A DNA stretch of 64,000 nucleotides from Microbacterium sp. LWO12-1.2 (GTDB lineage: Bacteria; Actinomycetota; Actinomycetes; Actinomycetales; Microbacteriaceae). The notes under the pieces are model-generated. The model was given only the letters and a program-made list of their open reading frames with translations. It was not told the DNA's origin and ran no database searches. Shown piece after piece: positions 7,328 to 15,366 of this stretch (position 1 is the first letter of the stretch; the number at the start of each line of letters is the position of its first letter). Position numbers and translations under genes: made by a program. The DNA lies in NCBI RefSeq assembly GCF_040675875.1, contig NZ_JBEGII010000001.1, positions 1 to 64,000 of the forward strand, read 5' to 3'.

Positions 7328-9838
7328 ATGTCGAAACGGGGGCGGCTCAGCGTCCTGCTCGGCGCCGCCCCCGGCGTCGGCAAGACCTTCACCATGCTCG
7401 AAGAGGGCCGACGCTTGCGGGCAGAGGGCAAGGACGTCGTGATCGGCATCGTCGAGACTCACGGACGGGCGGCGACGGCAGCGATGACAGACGGGATCCC
7501 CTCGGTACCTCGTGCCAGGTTCGCCCACCGCGGTGTCGATCTCGAGGAGATGGACCTCGCCGCGGTCCTGGCGCGTCGTCCCCAGATCGCCCTCGTCGAC
7601 GAACTGGCTCACACCAACGCCACCGGGGCCGAGAACGAGAAACGCTGGCAGGATGTCGCGGTTCTCCTCGACGCCGGTATCAGCGTCATCTCGACCCTGA
7701 ACATCCAGCACATCGAATCCCTCAACGACGTCGTCGAACAGATCACGCGGGTGCCTCAACGTGAGACCGTGCCGGACAGCTTCTTGCGCAGCGCGGATCA
7801 GATCGAGGTCGTCGACCTCGCACCGCAAGCACTGCGCGATCGTCTCAGCGGCGGCTTCGTGTACCCCGCCGAACGAATCGATGCCGCGTTGTCCAATTAC
7901 TTCCGGTTGGGCAACCTCACGGCGCTCCGTGAACTCGCCCTGATCTGGCTGGCGGATGAGGTCGACCAGGCGCTCAAGGGATACCGGCAGGAGCAGGGGA
8001 TCGACTCGACCTGGGAGGCGCGCGAACGCGTCGTCGTCGCCCTCACGGGAGGTATCGAGGGGGAGACGTTGCTGCGGCGTGGCGCGCGCATCGCCGCCCG
8101 CTCGGCCGGCGGCGAACTGCTGGCTGTGCATGTGACGAGTCAGGACGGTCTTCGATCAAGCAATCCGGTCGCCCTCGCGGAACAGCGCACGCTCGTCGAG
8201 AAGCTCAACGGGACGTATCACCAGGTCATCGGTGATGACATCCCGACGTCGCTCGTGGAGTTCGCCCGGTCCGTGAACGCCACCCAACTCGTGCTCGGCG
8301 CCAGCCGTCGCGGACGCATCGCCGCGGCGTTCACCGGACCGGGCATCGGTGCGACGGTGGTGCGGGAGTCCGGCGACATCGACGTGCACATGGTCAACCA
8401 TGGGGCGGCCGGCAGAAGGTTCGCGCTTCCCCCGTTGACGGGGGCTCTCACACGAAAGCGCCGGATACTCGGTTTCGTCGTCGCTCTTCTCGGCGGCCCG
8501 ATGCTGTCGGCCCTGCTCTCGGTGTTCCGGAGCCCGGAGTCCATCACCACGGACGTGCTGAGCTTTCAGCTCCTCGTGGTCGTCGTCGCCCTCGTCGGCG
8601 GGATCTGGCCGGCGCTGTTCGCCGCGGTGCTCTCCGGACTGACTCTCGACTACCTCTTCATCGAACCGCTCTACACGATCCACATCCACGAACCGCATCA
8701 CCTGCTCGCCCTGTGCCTGTACGTGGTCATCGCCAGCCTCGTGAGCTTCATCGTGGACCGTGCGGCTCGCTACACGCGCGCCGCGCGGCGATCAGCAGCA
8801 GAGTCCGAACTCATCCAGACCATCGCGGGAAGCGTGCTCCGCGGAGACAACGCGATCCAAGCGCTCATCGACCGCACCCGTGAGGCGTTCCACCTCCCCG
8901 GAGTCCGTCTCCTCAGGGGCGATGATGTGCTGGCGCGCGCGGGGGAGCCGGTGGCGGACAACCGGCACACCGAGGTGCGCATCGGCGACGATACCGTCCT
9001 CGAACTGCATGGAGCCGACATCGCCGCATCCGAGCGACGCCTGCTCGCGGTCGTCACCGCACAGCTCGCCGCCGCCCTCGAGCACCAGCAGCTGGAGAAC
9101 ACGGCCAAGCAGATCGAGCCGATCGCGGCATCCGATCGTGTTCGCGGGGCGCTTCTCTCCGCTCTCAGCCATGATCTCCGCCGCCCGCTCGCGGCCGCGT
9201 CCGCGGCCGTGGGAGGCCTGCGGGCGGCCGGTCCCGAACTCGCCAACGCCGACAAGCAGGAGCTCCTCGAGACGGCAGACGAAAGCCTCGTCGCTCTCGC
9301 CACGCTCGTCACCGACCTCCTCGACGTGAGTCGCCTGCAGACAGGAGTGCTCTCGATCGCCGATATGCCCACAGACCCTGCGGAAGTCATCGCGCCCGCC
9401 CTCGATGAACTCCATCTCGGCCCCACCGAGGTCACACTCGCCCTGAACCATGGAGACACGCTCGCCCACGCCGACCCCGTGCTCCTGCAGCGTGCTCTCG
9501 TGAATCTGCTGGCCAATGCCCACCGGTACAACCCGGAAGGGCCGCCCGTGCACATCAGCACCAGTACCTTCGGGGGCCAGCTCGAGATCAGGATCATCGA
9601 TCACGGCCCCGGCGTCCCCGCAGAGAAGAAGGACGACATCTTCCTGCCCTTCCAACGGCTGGGCGACACCGACAACTCCACCGGGCTCGGGCTCGGGCTC
9701 GCGTTGTCCCGCGGGTTCGTGGAAGCCATGCACGGCACGCTTGTTCCCGAAGACTCACCGGGTGGGGGACTCACGATGGTCATATCCCTGCCCGCCGAGA
9801 CATCATCCGCATCGCACTCCGGGGAGGTCGCACCGTGA
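7328..9838 (+). CDS. kdpD: Sensor histidine kinase of the Kdp system
   Basis: About 836 residues from ATG 7328; a GTG at 7322 overlapping the kdpC stop is the alternative, but the GGA-containing site upstream fits the ATG better. The order is an N-terminal KdpD domain with Walker A GAAPGVGKT, a universal-stress-like region, four tightly packed membrane helices (about 380-480), a GAF-like stretch, then a kinase core. The phospho-acceptor is in LSHDLRRPL (about His615). N-box LLANAHRYNPEG and G-boxes DHGPGVP and GLGLGLALS complete the ATPase domain. It senses K+ limitation and turgor and phosphorylates KdpE. Unlike some actinobacterial truncated forms, this one is full length. Confidence 0.96.
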   Translation: MSKRGRLSVLLGAAPGVGKTFTMLEEGRRLRAEGKDVVIGIVETHGRAATAAMTDGIPSVPRARFAHRGVDLEEMDLAAVLARRPQIALVDELAHTNATGAENEKRWQDVAVLLDAGISVISTLNIQHIESLNDVVEQITRVPQRETVPDSFLRSADQIEVVDLAPQALRDRLSGGFVYPAERIDAALSNYFRLGNLTALRELALIWLADEVDQALKGYRQEQGIDSTWEARERVVVALTGGIEGETLLRRGARIAARSAGGELLAVHVTSQDGLRSSNPVALAEQRTLVEKLNGTYHQVIGDDIPTSLVEFARSVNATQLVLGASRRGRIAAAFTGPGIGATVVRESGDIDVHMVNHGAAGRRFALPPLTGALTRKRRILGFVVALLGGPMLSALLSVFRSPESITTDVLSFQLLVVVVALVGGIWPALFAAVLSGLTLDYLFIEPLYTIHIHEPHHLLALCLYVVIASLVSFIVDRAARYTRAARRSAAESELIQTIAGSVLRGDNAIQALIDRTREAFHLPGVRLLRGDDVLARAGEPVADNRHTEVRIGDDTVLELHGADIAASERRLLAVVTAQLAAALEHQQLENTAKQIEPIAASDRVRGALLSALSHDLRRPLAAASAAVGGLRAAGPELANADKQELLETADESLVALATLVTDLLDVSRLQTGVLSIADMPTDPAEVIAPALDELHLGPTEVTLALNHGDTLAHADPVLLQRALVNLLANAHRYNPEGPPVHISTSTFGGQLEIRIIDHGPGVPAEKKDDIFLPFQRLGDTDNSTGLGLGLALSRGFVEAMHGTLVPEDSPGGGLTMVISLPAETSSASHSGEVAP

Positions 9839-10527
9839 AGATCCTGATCGCCGACGATGATCCGCAGATCGTTCGAGCTCTGCGGATCACCCTCACGGCG
9901 AAGGGCTACGACGTCGTCACCGCGGCGGACGGCGCTCGGGCGATCGCTGCCGCCATCGATCATCAGCCGGACCTCTTCCTCTTGGACCTCGGCATGCCGC
10001 AGCTCAACGGCATCGAAGTCATCGAAGGCATCCGCGGGTGGTCTCAGGCGCCGATCCTGGTCGTCTCAGGGCGCGCGGGTGCTGCCGACAAAGTCGAAGC
10101 GCTCGATGCGGGCGCCGACGACTACATCACGAAGCCCTTCGCGGTCCAGGAGCTGCTGGCGCGCATCCGCGCTCTGACGCGGAGGGTCCCCCAGGACATC
10201 TCGGCGCCGATCGTGCACCTCGGCGAAGTGACCATCGACCTCTCCGCTCACAGCGTCGTTCGCGTCAGTGCGGACGCGACCTCGCACATCCGGCTCACTC
10301 CCACCGAGTGGCAGATGATCGAACTCCTGATCCGCAATCCCGGCAAGCTGGTCACGCGAAAGACGCTCCTCACGAGCATCTGGGGCACCGAACACGCAGA
10401 GGACACGGGATATCTCCGCCTCTACGTGTCGCAACTCCGCAAGAAGCTCGAAGCCGATCCCTCGCATCCGGTGCATATCATCACCGAGCCGGGGATGGGC
10501 TACCGCCTCGACGGGATGCTCACCTGA
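9835..10527 (+). CDS. kdpE: Kdp response regulator, OmpR family
   Basis: A 230-residue regulator starting at GTG 9835 inside the kdpD stop (GTGA). The receiver domain has the acidic pocket (ADDDP), the phosphorylated aspartate in LLDLGMP (about Asp51) and the conserved lysine in DDYITKPF. The C-terminal winged helix shows LTPTEWQMIELL, WGTEHAEDTGYLRLYVSQLRKK and the closing GMGYRL. It should activate kdpFABC when phosphorylated by KdpD. The gene converges on the VOC gene ending at 10540. Confidence 0.96.
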   Translation: MKILIADDDPQIVRALRITLTAKGYDVVTAADGARAIAAAIDHQPDLFLLDLGMPQLNGIEVIEGIRGWSQAPILVVSGRAGAADKVEALDAGADDYITKPFAVQELLARIRALTRRVPQDISAPIVHLGEVTIDLSAHSVVRVSADATSHIRLTPTEWQMIELLIRNPGKLVTRKTLLTSIWGTEHAEDTGYLRLYVSQLRKKLEADPSHPVHIITEPGMGYRLDGMLT

Positions 10528-10539
10528 ACTCTCCGCGAC

Positions 10540-11451
10540 TCAGTTCGCTGCCGGAGAGATCACCAACCGTGTGCCCCAGGGGTCGGCGAGATGCAGGCTG
10601 CGGCCGTCATCGGCGCGTTCGATGCCGTGACCGCGGACGCGTTCCGCCATCGCCTCGACATCGTCGCGGGTCGGCACCTGGATGCGCACATCTCCGAGTC
10701 CGAGAGACGCGGCACGCGGTCCAGCCCCCGCGCTCTGCCAGGTGTTCATGCCGATGTGGTGGTGGTAGCCGCCAGCGGAGACGAACAGCGCGGACCCCAG
10801 ATCGGCGGTGACATCGAGGCCGAGCACGTCGACGTAGAACCGCTTCGCGGTCGGGATGTCGCCGACCTGCAGGTGCACGTGTCCGATCGCCGCGGTGTCT
10901 CCCGTGCGGCCCGCATCCTCGTCGAGCCACCGGTGCAGGAACGCGTTCGGGTCGAGCGGGAGCGAGTCCATCACCACGCCGCCACCGGGAAGCAGCTGCC
11001 ACTGATCGCGAGGGCGGTCGTGATATAGCTCGAGGCCGTTGCCCTCCGGGTCTGTGAAGTAGAAGGCCTCGCTGGCGAGGTGGTCGGCGGAACCCGTGAA
11101 GGTCTGCGGCACCCGCTGGGCCATCTGGAAGAGGGACGATGCGAGCTGCTGCGGATCCTGGAACAGGATGGCCGTGTGGTAGAGCCCGGCACCACGTGGG
11201 TTCGCGGTCGGGAGGTCGCGCTCCTGCCGCAGAGTCATGATCCTCTGCGTGCCGCGCCCGAGCACGGCGGTGGCGCCGGACTGCTCGAGCACATCGAGCG
11301 TGACGGCATCGCGATAGTAGGAGGTCATGGCGTCGAGGTCGCGGACGAGCAGTTCGACGGTGTCCATCTGCGTGCCGTCGGGCGCGGCCCCTGCGGTCGC
11401 AGCCGGTGCCGCCCGCCAGGCCCCGGCCGAGGGCGAAGACGTCACGCCCAT
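10540..11451 (-). CDS. VOC family ring-cleavage dioxygenase-like protein, CatE type
   Basis: About 303 residues from ATG 11451, chosen because the homologous part begins shortly after it and longer frames read into the promoter. Two vicinal-oxygen-chelate modules are visible. The first contains TVELLVRDLDAMTSYYRD, LYHTAILF and DPEGNGLELY; the second IGHVHLQVGDIPTAKRFY, HHIGMNTW and DPWGTRLVI. The His/His/Glu metal ligands appear at least in part in each. Enzymes of this type use Fe(II) or Mn(II) on catechol-like substrates; the substrate here is unknown. It is divergent from a MarR regulator, which probably controls it, and overlaps a tiny upstream frame by 10 bases. Confidence 0.85.
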   Translation of the reverse strand: MGVTSSPSAGAWRAAPAATAGAAPDGTQMDTVELLVRDLDAMTSYYRDAVTLDVLEQSGATAVLGRGTQRIMTLRQERDLPTANPRGAGLYHTAILFQDPQQLASSLFQMAQRVPQTFTGSADHLASEAFYFTDPEGNGLELYHDRPRDQWQLLPGGGVVMDSLPLDPNAFLHRWLDEDAGRTGDTAAIGHVHLQVGDIPTAKRFYVDVLGLDVTADLGSALFVSAGGYHHHIGMNTWQSAGAGPRAASLGLGDVRIQVPTRDDVEAMAERVRGHGIERADDGRSLHLADPWGTRLVISPAAN

Positions 11452-11519
11452 GATGCGAATCCGAGCCAGGCGCCGGCTATGGCGAGCAGCCCCGCGACGA
11501 TCCAATTTGCGATCAACAT
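11442..11519 (-). pseudogene. 25-residue hydrophobic frame, possible DoxX remnant
   Basis: ATG 11519, preceded by an AAGGGG site at a suitable distance, opens a frame MLIANWIVAGLLAIAGAWLG followed by FASWA and a stop. The opening closely resembles the first helix of DoxX family membrane proteins (MLIAxWxxAxLLAxxF), which often sit beside VOC and MarR genes. The rest of DoxX is missing and the frame overlaps the VOC start by 10 bases. It may be the relic of a deletion that now serves as a coupled leader peptide. Confidence 0.45.
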
Positions 11520-11560
11520 CGTGATCCCCTTCTGAAGTACTGCCATCCGGATGCGGATTG

Positions 11561-11578
11561 GTTGTTGCTTCAACTAAC
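11561..11578. promoter_or_regulatory. Candidate MarR operator
   Basis: GTTGTTGCTTCAACTAAC is an imperfect inverted repeat (TTG near one end, CAA near the other) lying 14 bp upstream of the marR start. It is in the divergent spacer facing the VOC gene. The position and form suit autoregulation by the adjacent MarR protein. Confidence 0.45.
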
Positions 11579-11591
11579 GTACGCTGGTCGC

Positions 11592-12077
11592 ATGGCATTC
11601 CAGGTTCCGAGAATGGATGAGCGCGAGTCGCGCGCCTGGCTCGGTCTGGTGGCCGTGGCGCAACTGCTCCCCGCCGCGCTGGATTCGCAGCTGCAACGCG
11701 AAGCGCACCTGACGCACTTCGAGTTCATGGTGCTGACGGCGCTCCGGTTCGCGCCGCAGAGCACGCTGCGCATGACCGCGCTCGCCGACGCCACCAACGC
11801 GACGCTCACGAGGCTCTCCCACGTCTGCACCCGCCTGGAGAAGCGCAGGATCGTGGCGCGGACTCCGGCGCTCGACGACCGGAGGGCGACCGACATCCGG
11901 CTCACCACTGAAGGACGGCGCGTGCTGGTCCGGGCGATGCCGGGGCACATCCAGACCGCCCGGCGCCTCGTGATCGATGCGCTCACCCCCGCACAGCTGG
12001 AGGCTCTGGCCGAGATCGCCGAGACGATCACCGACCGACTGTCGGGCGGCGAGCCATTCCCGCGCATCCACGACTGA
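11592..12077 (+). CDS. MarR family transcriptional regulator
   Basis: A 161-residue winged-helix repressor from ATG 11592. The motif run includes LTHFEFMVLTALRFAP, MTALADATNATLTRLSHVCTRLEKR (recognition helix), and the wing DDRRATDIRLTTEGRRVL, typical of MarR proteins. Helices at both ends form the dimer interface. It is divergent from the VOC dioxygenase-like gene and likely represses it until a small aromatic or oxidant ligand binds; the ligand cannot be told from sequence. A palindrome in the shared promoter region is the likely operator. Confidence 0.92.
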   Translation: MAFQVPRMDERESRAWLGLVAVAQLLPAALDSQLQREAHLTHFEFMVLTALRFAPQSTLRMTALADATNATLTRLSHVCTRLEKRRIVARTPALDDRRATDIRLTTEGRRVLVRAMPGHIQTARRLVIDALTPAQLEALAEIAETITDRLSGGEPFPRIHD

Positions 12078-12131
12078 CGCGTCGATGAACTGAATCCGTC
12101 GGCATGCAACGTCTCCTCCTCTGCCGGCCAT

Positions 12132-12180
12132 GTTCTTGATGAGCCACGATGGACGAGGAGCGTCATGAACGATCAAGAAC
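12132..12180 (+). promoter_or_regulatory. Inverted repeat enclosing a ribosome binding site
   Basis: GTTCTTGAT (12132-12140) is exactly complementary to ATCAAGAAC (12172-12180). The 31-base loop holds the GAGGAG ribosome binding site and the start codon of the gene at 12165. Folding of the mRNA here could limit translation, or the repeat could be a protein-binding site. Confidence 0.35.
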
Positions 12181-12800
12181 TCGATGAGCGGTTGCGCCGC
12201 GCTGATCCGGCCGGCCCCGTGCCGGAGGCATTCGACGCGACGATAGGCCAACTGGTCGCCCTCCCGCTCGCCCGCAGCCCGCGTCGACGCTGGCGTCCCG
12301 TCGTCGCGGTCGGCGGCACCCTGGTGCTGGTCGGAGCGCTTGCTGCGGCGACGGATATCGACAGCTTCCTGCTCTCCGTGCCTCCGTTCGCGGGCCTCGA
12401 GCACGGCGCCGACTTCCGTCCGGCGTCCGGTCTGCCTTTCGTTCCGACGGAAGGGCAGGATCGCGGCGAGCAGTGCGCGCTGTACGTCGATCTGGGAGGA
12501 CTCACCGACGATCAGCGTGCCACCGTGGGCGACTACTGGTCATCGGCGGATCCGGCTGCGTTCGCTGCATCCGTTCATGAACGCATGCAGAACCCTCGAC
12601 AGCAGGACATCGGCTACCCGGAGGCGATCGAATCATGGGCGGTGGTCGAGCAGAGCCTCGCCGTCCTCGATCACGTGGTTCCCGGTATCGAGTGGGGGGC
12701 CGCCACTCCCGGTGCGTCCTTCGAGCCGGGTGATCCGCATCTGGCGTCGGTCACCCAGCTGTGCCGCGACGACCTCGACAGTCTCGAGCCCGGCGAATGA
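12165..12800 (+). CDS. Membrane-anchored protein, possible anti-sigma partner
   Basis: A 211-residue protein with a cytoplasmic N-terminus (NDQELDERLRRADPAGPVPE), one membrane helix at about residues 45-66, and an extracytoplasmic domain with two cysteines (in GEQCALYV and TQLCRDD). The layout of a small cytosolic segment followed by one transmembrane helix, together with the ATGA overlap with an ECF-like sigma factor gene, suggests an anti-sigma or sensor role. No zinc-binding HxxxCxxC anti-sigma motif is present, and the gene lies upstream of the sigma gene rather than downstream. Function is therefore inferred from context only. Confidence 0.6.
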   Translation: MNDQELDERLRRADPAGPVPEAFDATIGQLVALPLARSPRRRWRPVVAVGGTLVLVGALAAATDIDSFLLSVPPFAGLEHGADFRPASGLPFVPTEGQDRGEQCALYVDLGGLTDDQRATVGDYWSSADPAAFAASVHERMQNPRQQDIGYPEAIESWAVVEQSLAVLDHVVPGIEWGAATPGASFEPGDPHLASVTQLCRDDLDSLEPGE

Positions 12801-13315
12801 CATCGAAGCTGCGCATGCCGGTGCCGAACATCACCGCCGACGCCGAACGAATCGAGTCCGTCGTCCGGCGCGAAGCTCCGGCGCTGCTGGCCTACTTCGA
12901 GCGCCGGAGCAGCCCCCACGACGCCGCCGACCTGTTGGGCGAGACGCTTCTCATCGCGTGGAGGCGGGTGTCAGCGGTGCCCGCAGACGACCAAGAAGCC
13001 CGCATGTGGCTCTTCGGCGTCGCCCGCCGCGTGCTCATGACGAGCCGCCGCAGCGGCGTGCGACGTCAGGCGCTGACCGATCGCCTGCGCGAAGAGGCGC
13101 TCGCGCGACCGCCGGTGACGGGACAGCAGGACGACGATCTGCGCGAGGCACTCGCGTCGCTCGACCCCCTCGACGCGGAGATCATCCGTCTGCTCCATTG
13201 GGATGGATTCGCGCTCGCCGAGATCGCACAGCACCTCGGTAAACCTGCGGGCACGATCCGCAGTCGCTACAGCCGGGCGCGGGCGGCGTTGCGCGCAGCG
13301 CTCGAAGCGGGATGA
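12797..13315 (+). CDS. ECF-type RNA polymerase sigma factor
   Basis: A 172-residue protein from ATG 12797, coupled to the gene before it by ATGA. Region 2 is seen in HDAADLLGETLLIAWRRV and MWLFGVARRVLMTSRR. Region 4 is seen in LASLDPLDAEIIRLLHWDG and the helix-turn-helix FALAEIAQHLGKPAGTIRSRY. It should direct RNA polymerase to a small stress regulon. The upstream membrane protein is the likely partner that controls it. The target promoters are not evident in this window. Confidence 0.9.
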   Translation: MTSKLRMPVPNITADAERIESVVRREAPALLAYFERRSSPHDAADLLGETLLIAWRRVSAVPADDQEARMWLFGVARRVLMTSRRSGVRRQALTDRLREEALARPPVTGQQDDDLREALASLDPLDAEIIRLLHWDGFALAEIAQHLGKPAGTIRSRYSRARAALRAALEAG

Positions 13316-13375
13316 GCCTGCCCCAGAGTGCGGGGTTTCCGCTCCGCGCGGCTGAACACCGCGGGCGAACCGCCC

Positions 13376-14647
13376 TCAGCCGACGAGCTGCGCCCGCCGT
13401 GCGCGAGCGTTGCGGCGGGCCAGGATCATCCCACCGATCACCGCAGCGAGGAACGACCCGAGGAGCACGCCGATCTTCACATGCTCGTCGGCGACCGAAC
13501 TCGATCCGTACGCGAGCTCACCGACGAGGAGAGAGACGGTGAATCCGATTCCGGCGACGAAGCTCATGCCGACCAGATCGGGCCAGCGCAGCGTCTCGTC
13601 CAGGCGCAGTGCGGGGAGCCGACTCAGGAGGAACGTCGTCGCGAGGATCCCGATCGGCTTTCCGGCGACCAACCCGACGATGATGCCGATCGTGATCGGG
13701 TCAGCCAGTGCGGAGCGGAGGCCGTCGACACCGCCGATCGTCACCCCCGCTGCGAAGAAGGCGAAGATCGGCACGGCGAAGAGCGTCGCGACGACGCCCC
13801 ACCGATCCGCGAAGTGCGGGGCCATTCCGTCGTACAGCGGCTCACCGGACTCGTCGCTTCCGGCTCGTACGCGCGCTCGTTCGGTGGGTGCGACGGGCAC
13901 GACGAAACCGAGCAGCACACCGGCGACTGTCGCATGGACGCCCGCCGCGTGGATGCACACCCACACGGCGATCGCCAGCGGCAGCAGGATCCACCAGGCG
14001 CGCACACCCTTCTGGACGAGCAGCGCGAATCCGGCCAGCGGCAGCAACGCGAGGGCGAGCCAGGGGAAGCTGATCGTCTCGGTGTAGAACGTCGCGATGA
14101 TGGTGATCGCGATCAGATCGTCGATGATCGCCAGCGTCAGCAGGAACACGCGGAGGGCGGGAGGGAGGAACTTCCCGACCACGGCGATCACGGCCACTGC
14201 GAACGCGATGTCTGTCGCTGTGGGGATCGCCCACCCGCGCAGCGCGTCCGCTCCGCTGTTCGCGTTGATGATCACGAAGATCAGCGCGGGCACGGCGACA
14301 CCTCCGACAGCCGCGGCGATCGGCAGAGCGGCCTGACGCGGATCGCGGAGACGCCCCGTCACGAACTCCTCCTTCAGCTCGAGGCCCACGACGAAGAAGA
14401 AGATCGCCAACAGCCCGTCTGCCGCCCAGGCGCCGATGCTGAGCTCGAGGTGCAGTTCGGGGATGCCGAAGGTGAAGTCGCGTATCGACTCGTACCAGGG
14501 GGCTGCCGGACTGTTCGCGAGGATGAGGGCGGCCACTGTCGCCACGAGGAGGAGGGAACCTCCGAGCACATCGCTGCGGGCGTTGGAGCGGATGCCCCGC
14601 CACAGCTCATGCGGAGCGAGGGAGAAACGAGAAGGGGAAGTGGACAC
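13376..14647 (-). CDS. nhaA: Na+/H+ antiporter NhaA
   Basis: A 423-residue secondary transporter from GTG 14647, with eleven to twelve membrane helices. The two ion-binding aspartates are in LTLAIIDDLIAI. Other family segments are FFFVVGLELKEEF, GWAIPTATDIAFA, and GKPIGIL followed by a last helix with GIGFTVSLLVGELAY. It exchanges cytosolic Na+ or Li+ for external protons, supporting pH and sodium tolerance. A long, hairpin-rich leader of about 250 bases precedes it on the same strand. Confidence 0.96.
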   Translation of the reverse strand: MSTSPSRFSLAPHELWRGIRSNARSDVLGGSLLLVATVAALILANSPAAPWYESIRDFTFGIPELHLELSIGAWAADGLLAIFFFVVGLELKEEFVTGRLRDPRQAALPIAAAVGGVAVPALIFVIINANSGADALRGWAIPTATDIAFAVAVIAVVGKFLPPALRVFLLTLAIIDDLIAITIIATFYTETISFPWLALALLPLAGFALLVQKGVRAWWILLPLAIAVWVCIHAAGVHATVAGVLLGFVVPVAPTERARVRAGSDESGEPLYDGMAPHFADRWGVVATLFAVPIFAFFAAGVTIGGVDGLRSALADPITIGIIVGLVAGKPIGILATTFLLSRLPALRLDETLRWPDLVGMSFVAGIGFTVSLLVGELAYGSSSVADEHVKIGVLLGSFLAAVIGGMILARRNARARRAQLVG

Positions 14648-14860
14648 GACGAGACCTCACGCGGGAGAAGGGGTGGATGGCGCAGAAGACCACCGCCCCT
14701 TGCGAGGCGTGGTCTAGGTGCGTGGCGGAGGGCAGCCGGCGATCTCGCCGTGCGAAAGCGTGCCCCACACGCTGGTCCACCCGTTCGTGCCGGGGTGCAG
14801 CACGACGCGCATCCATTCCCTCATCGGGGTCGCCGAGCGCAGCTCATGCGGAGCACGCGT
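14648..14860 (-). ncRNA. Candidate structured 5' leader of nhaA
   Basis: The 250 bases between the arsR stop and nhaA hold no well-supported gene. On the minus strand they contain three adjacent hairpins and a GCCGGCTGCCCTCCGCCA segment before the last stem. Structured RNA motifs upstream of nhaA genes (nhaA-I and nhaA-II, reported as Li+-responsive riboswitches) are known in other bacteria. Whether this leader belongs to them cannot be settled by eye. Confidence 0.35.
14687..14715 (-). promoter_or_regulatory. Strong hairpin in the nhaA leader
   Basis: AGACCACCGCC and GGCGTGGTCT (plus-strand reading) pair to form a stem of about ten base pairs with one bulge. It lies 40 bp before the nhaA start. 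No T-run follows, so it is not an ordinary terminator. It is part of a leader with further hairpins, including GGCGAGATCGCC and AGCGTG/CACGCT on the transcribed strand. Confidence 0.5.
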
Positions 14861-14896
14861 CGAGCCGGCGATCGAGAGAAGGGGCACTCTGCAAGC

Positions 14897-15277
14897 CTAT
14901 CGGGAGCGCTGACGGTGCACCTGGAGAGGGAGTGCACGCGGCCCTCGCACCGCGCGGAGGGCGTCTGCTGCGGCGTCCATCGCGTCGACGTCGAGAGCGA
15001 AGTAGGCCCACTTGCCGCGTTGTTCGCGTGTGACGAGTCCGGCATCCGCGAGGAGTTTCATGTGGTGAGAGACGGTGCCCTGCGAGAGGCCGACGGGCTC
15101 GGTCAGGTCGCAGATGCACGCCTCCCCACCTGTGCCGGCAGCGATGAGGGACAGCAGTCTGACGCGTGTGGGGTCGCCCAGTGCTTTGAACACGCGGGCG
15201 ACACGGTCAGCATCCTCGACGGTCATCGAGGATGTGATGGGCGGCACGCAGCAGGCGGTCGCTTCGATCGTCGTCAT
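14897..15277 (-). CDS. arsR: ArsR family metalloid-responsive repressor
   Basis: About 126 residues from ATG 15277; a longer frame to 15340 would cover the promoter and is not preferred. A winged helix is seen in KALGDPTRVRLLSLI, ACICDLTEPVGLSQGTVSHHMKLL and REQRGKWAYFAL. Cys54 and Cys56 in CICDL match the As(III)-binding CxC of the classical ArsR recognition helix, and a further Cys9-Cys10 pair could add a third ligand. It is divergent from the arsO-like gene and should repress both genes until arsenite or antimonite binds. Confidence 0.9.
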   Translation of the reverse strand: MTTIEATACCVPPITSSMTVEDADRVARVFKALGDPTRVRLLSLIAAGTGGEACICDLTEPVGLSQGTVSHHMKLLADAGLVTREQRGKWAYFALDVDAMDAAADALRAVRGPRALPLQVHRQRSR

Positions 15278-15299
15278 CACACTCACGAGTCGAGTCTGA

Positions 15300-15350
15300 C
15301 ACGTATTGACAATCTTCGATAGGTCGGTCAGAGTCTTCATATTGAAGAAT
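15300..15350. promoter_or_regulatory. Divergent arsR/arsO promoter with ArsR-like palindromes
   Basis: The spacer holds a TTGACA (15306-15311), an inverted repeat CTTCA-TAT-TGAAG (15335-15347) and two similar elements AATCTTCGAT and AATCTCGAT. This density of symmetric AT-richer sequence between an ArsR gene and its divergent target is the expected operator region. The exact site is not proven. Confidence 0.5.
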
Positions 15351-15366
15351 CTCGATGTGAGGAGAT

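Noticed and set aside
14607..14816. Short minus-strand frame in the nhaA leader
   Set aside because: It has a passable ribosome binding site but runs into nhaA out of frame and has arginine-rich, non-protein-like sequence; structured RNA explains the region better.
13328..15322. A 664-codon plus-strand open frame
   Set aside because: It lies opposite nhaA and arsR, both well recognised. Its translation is Asp/Arg/Glu-rich shadow without domain features.
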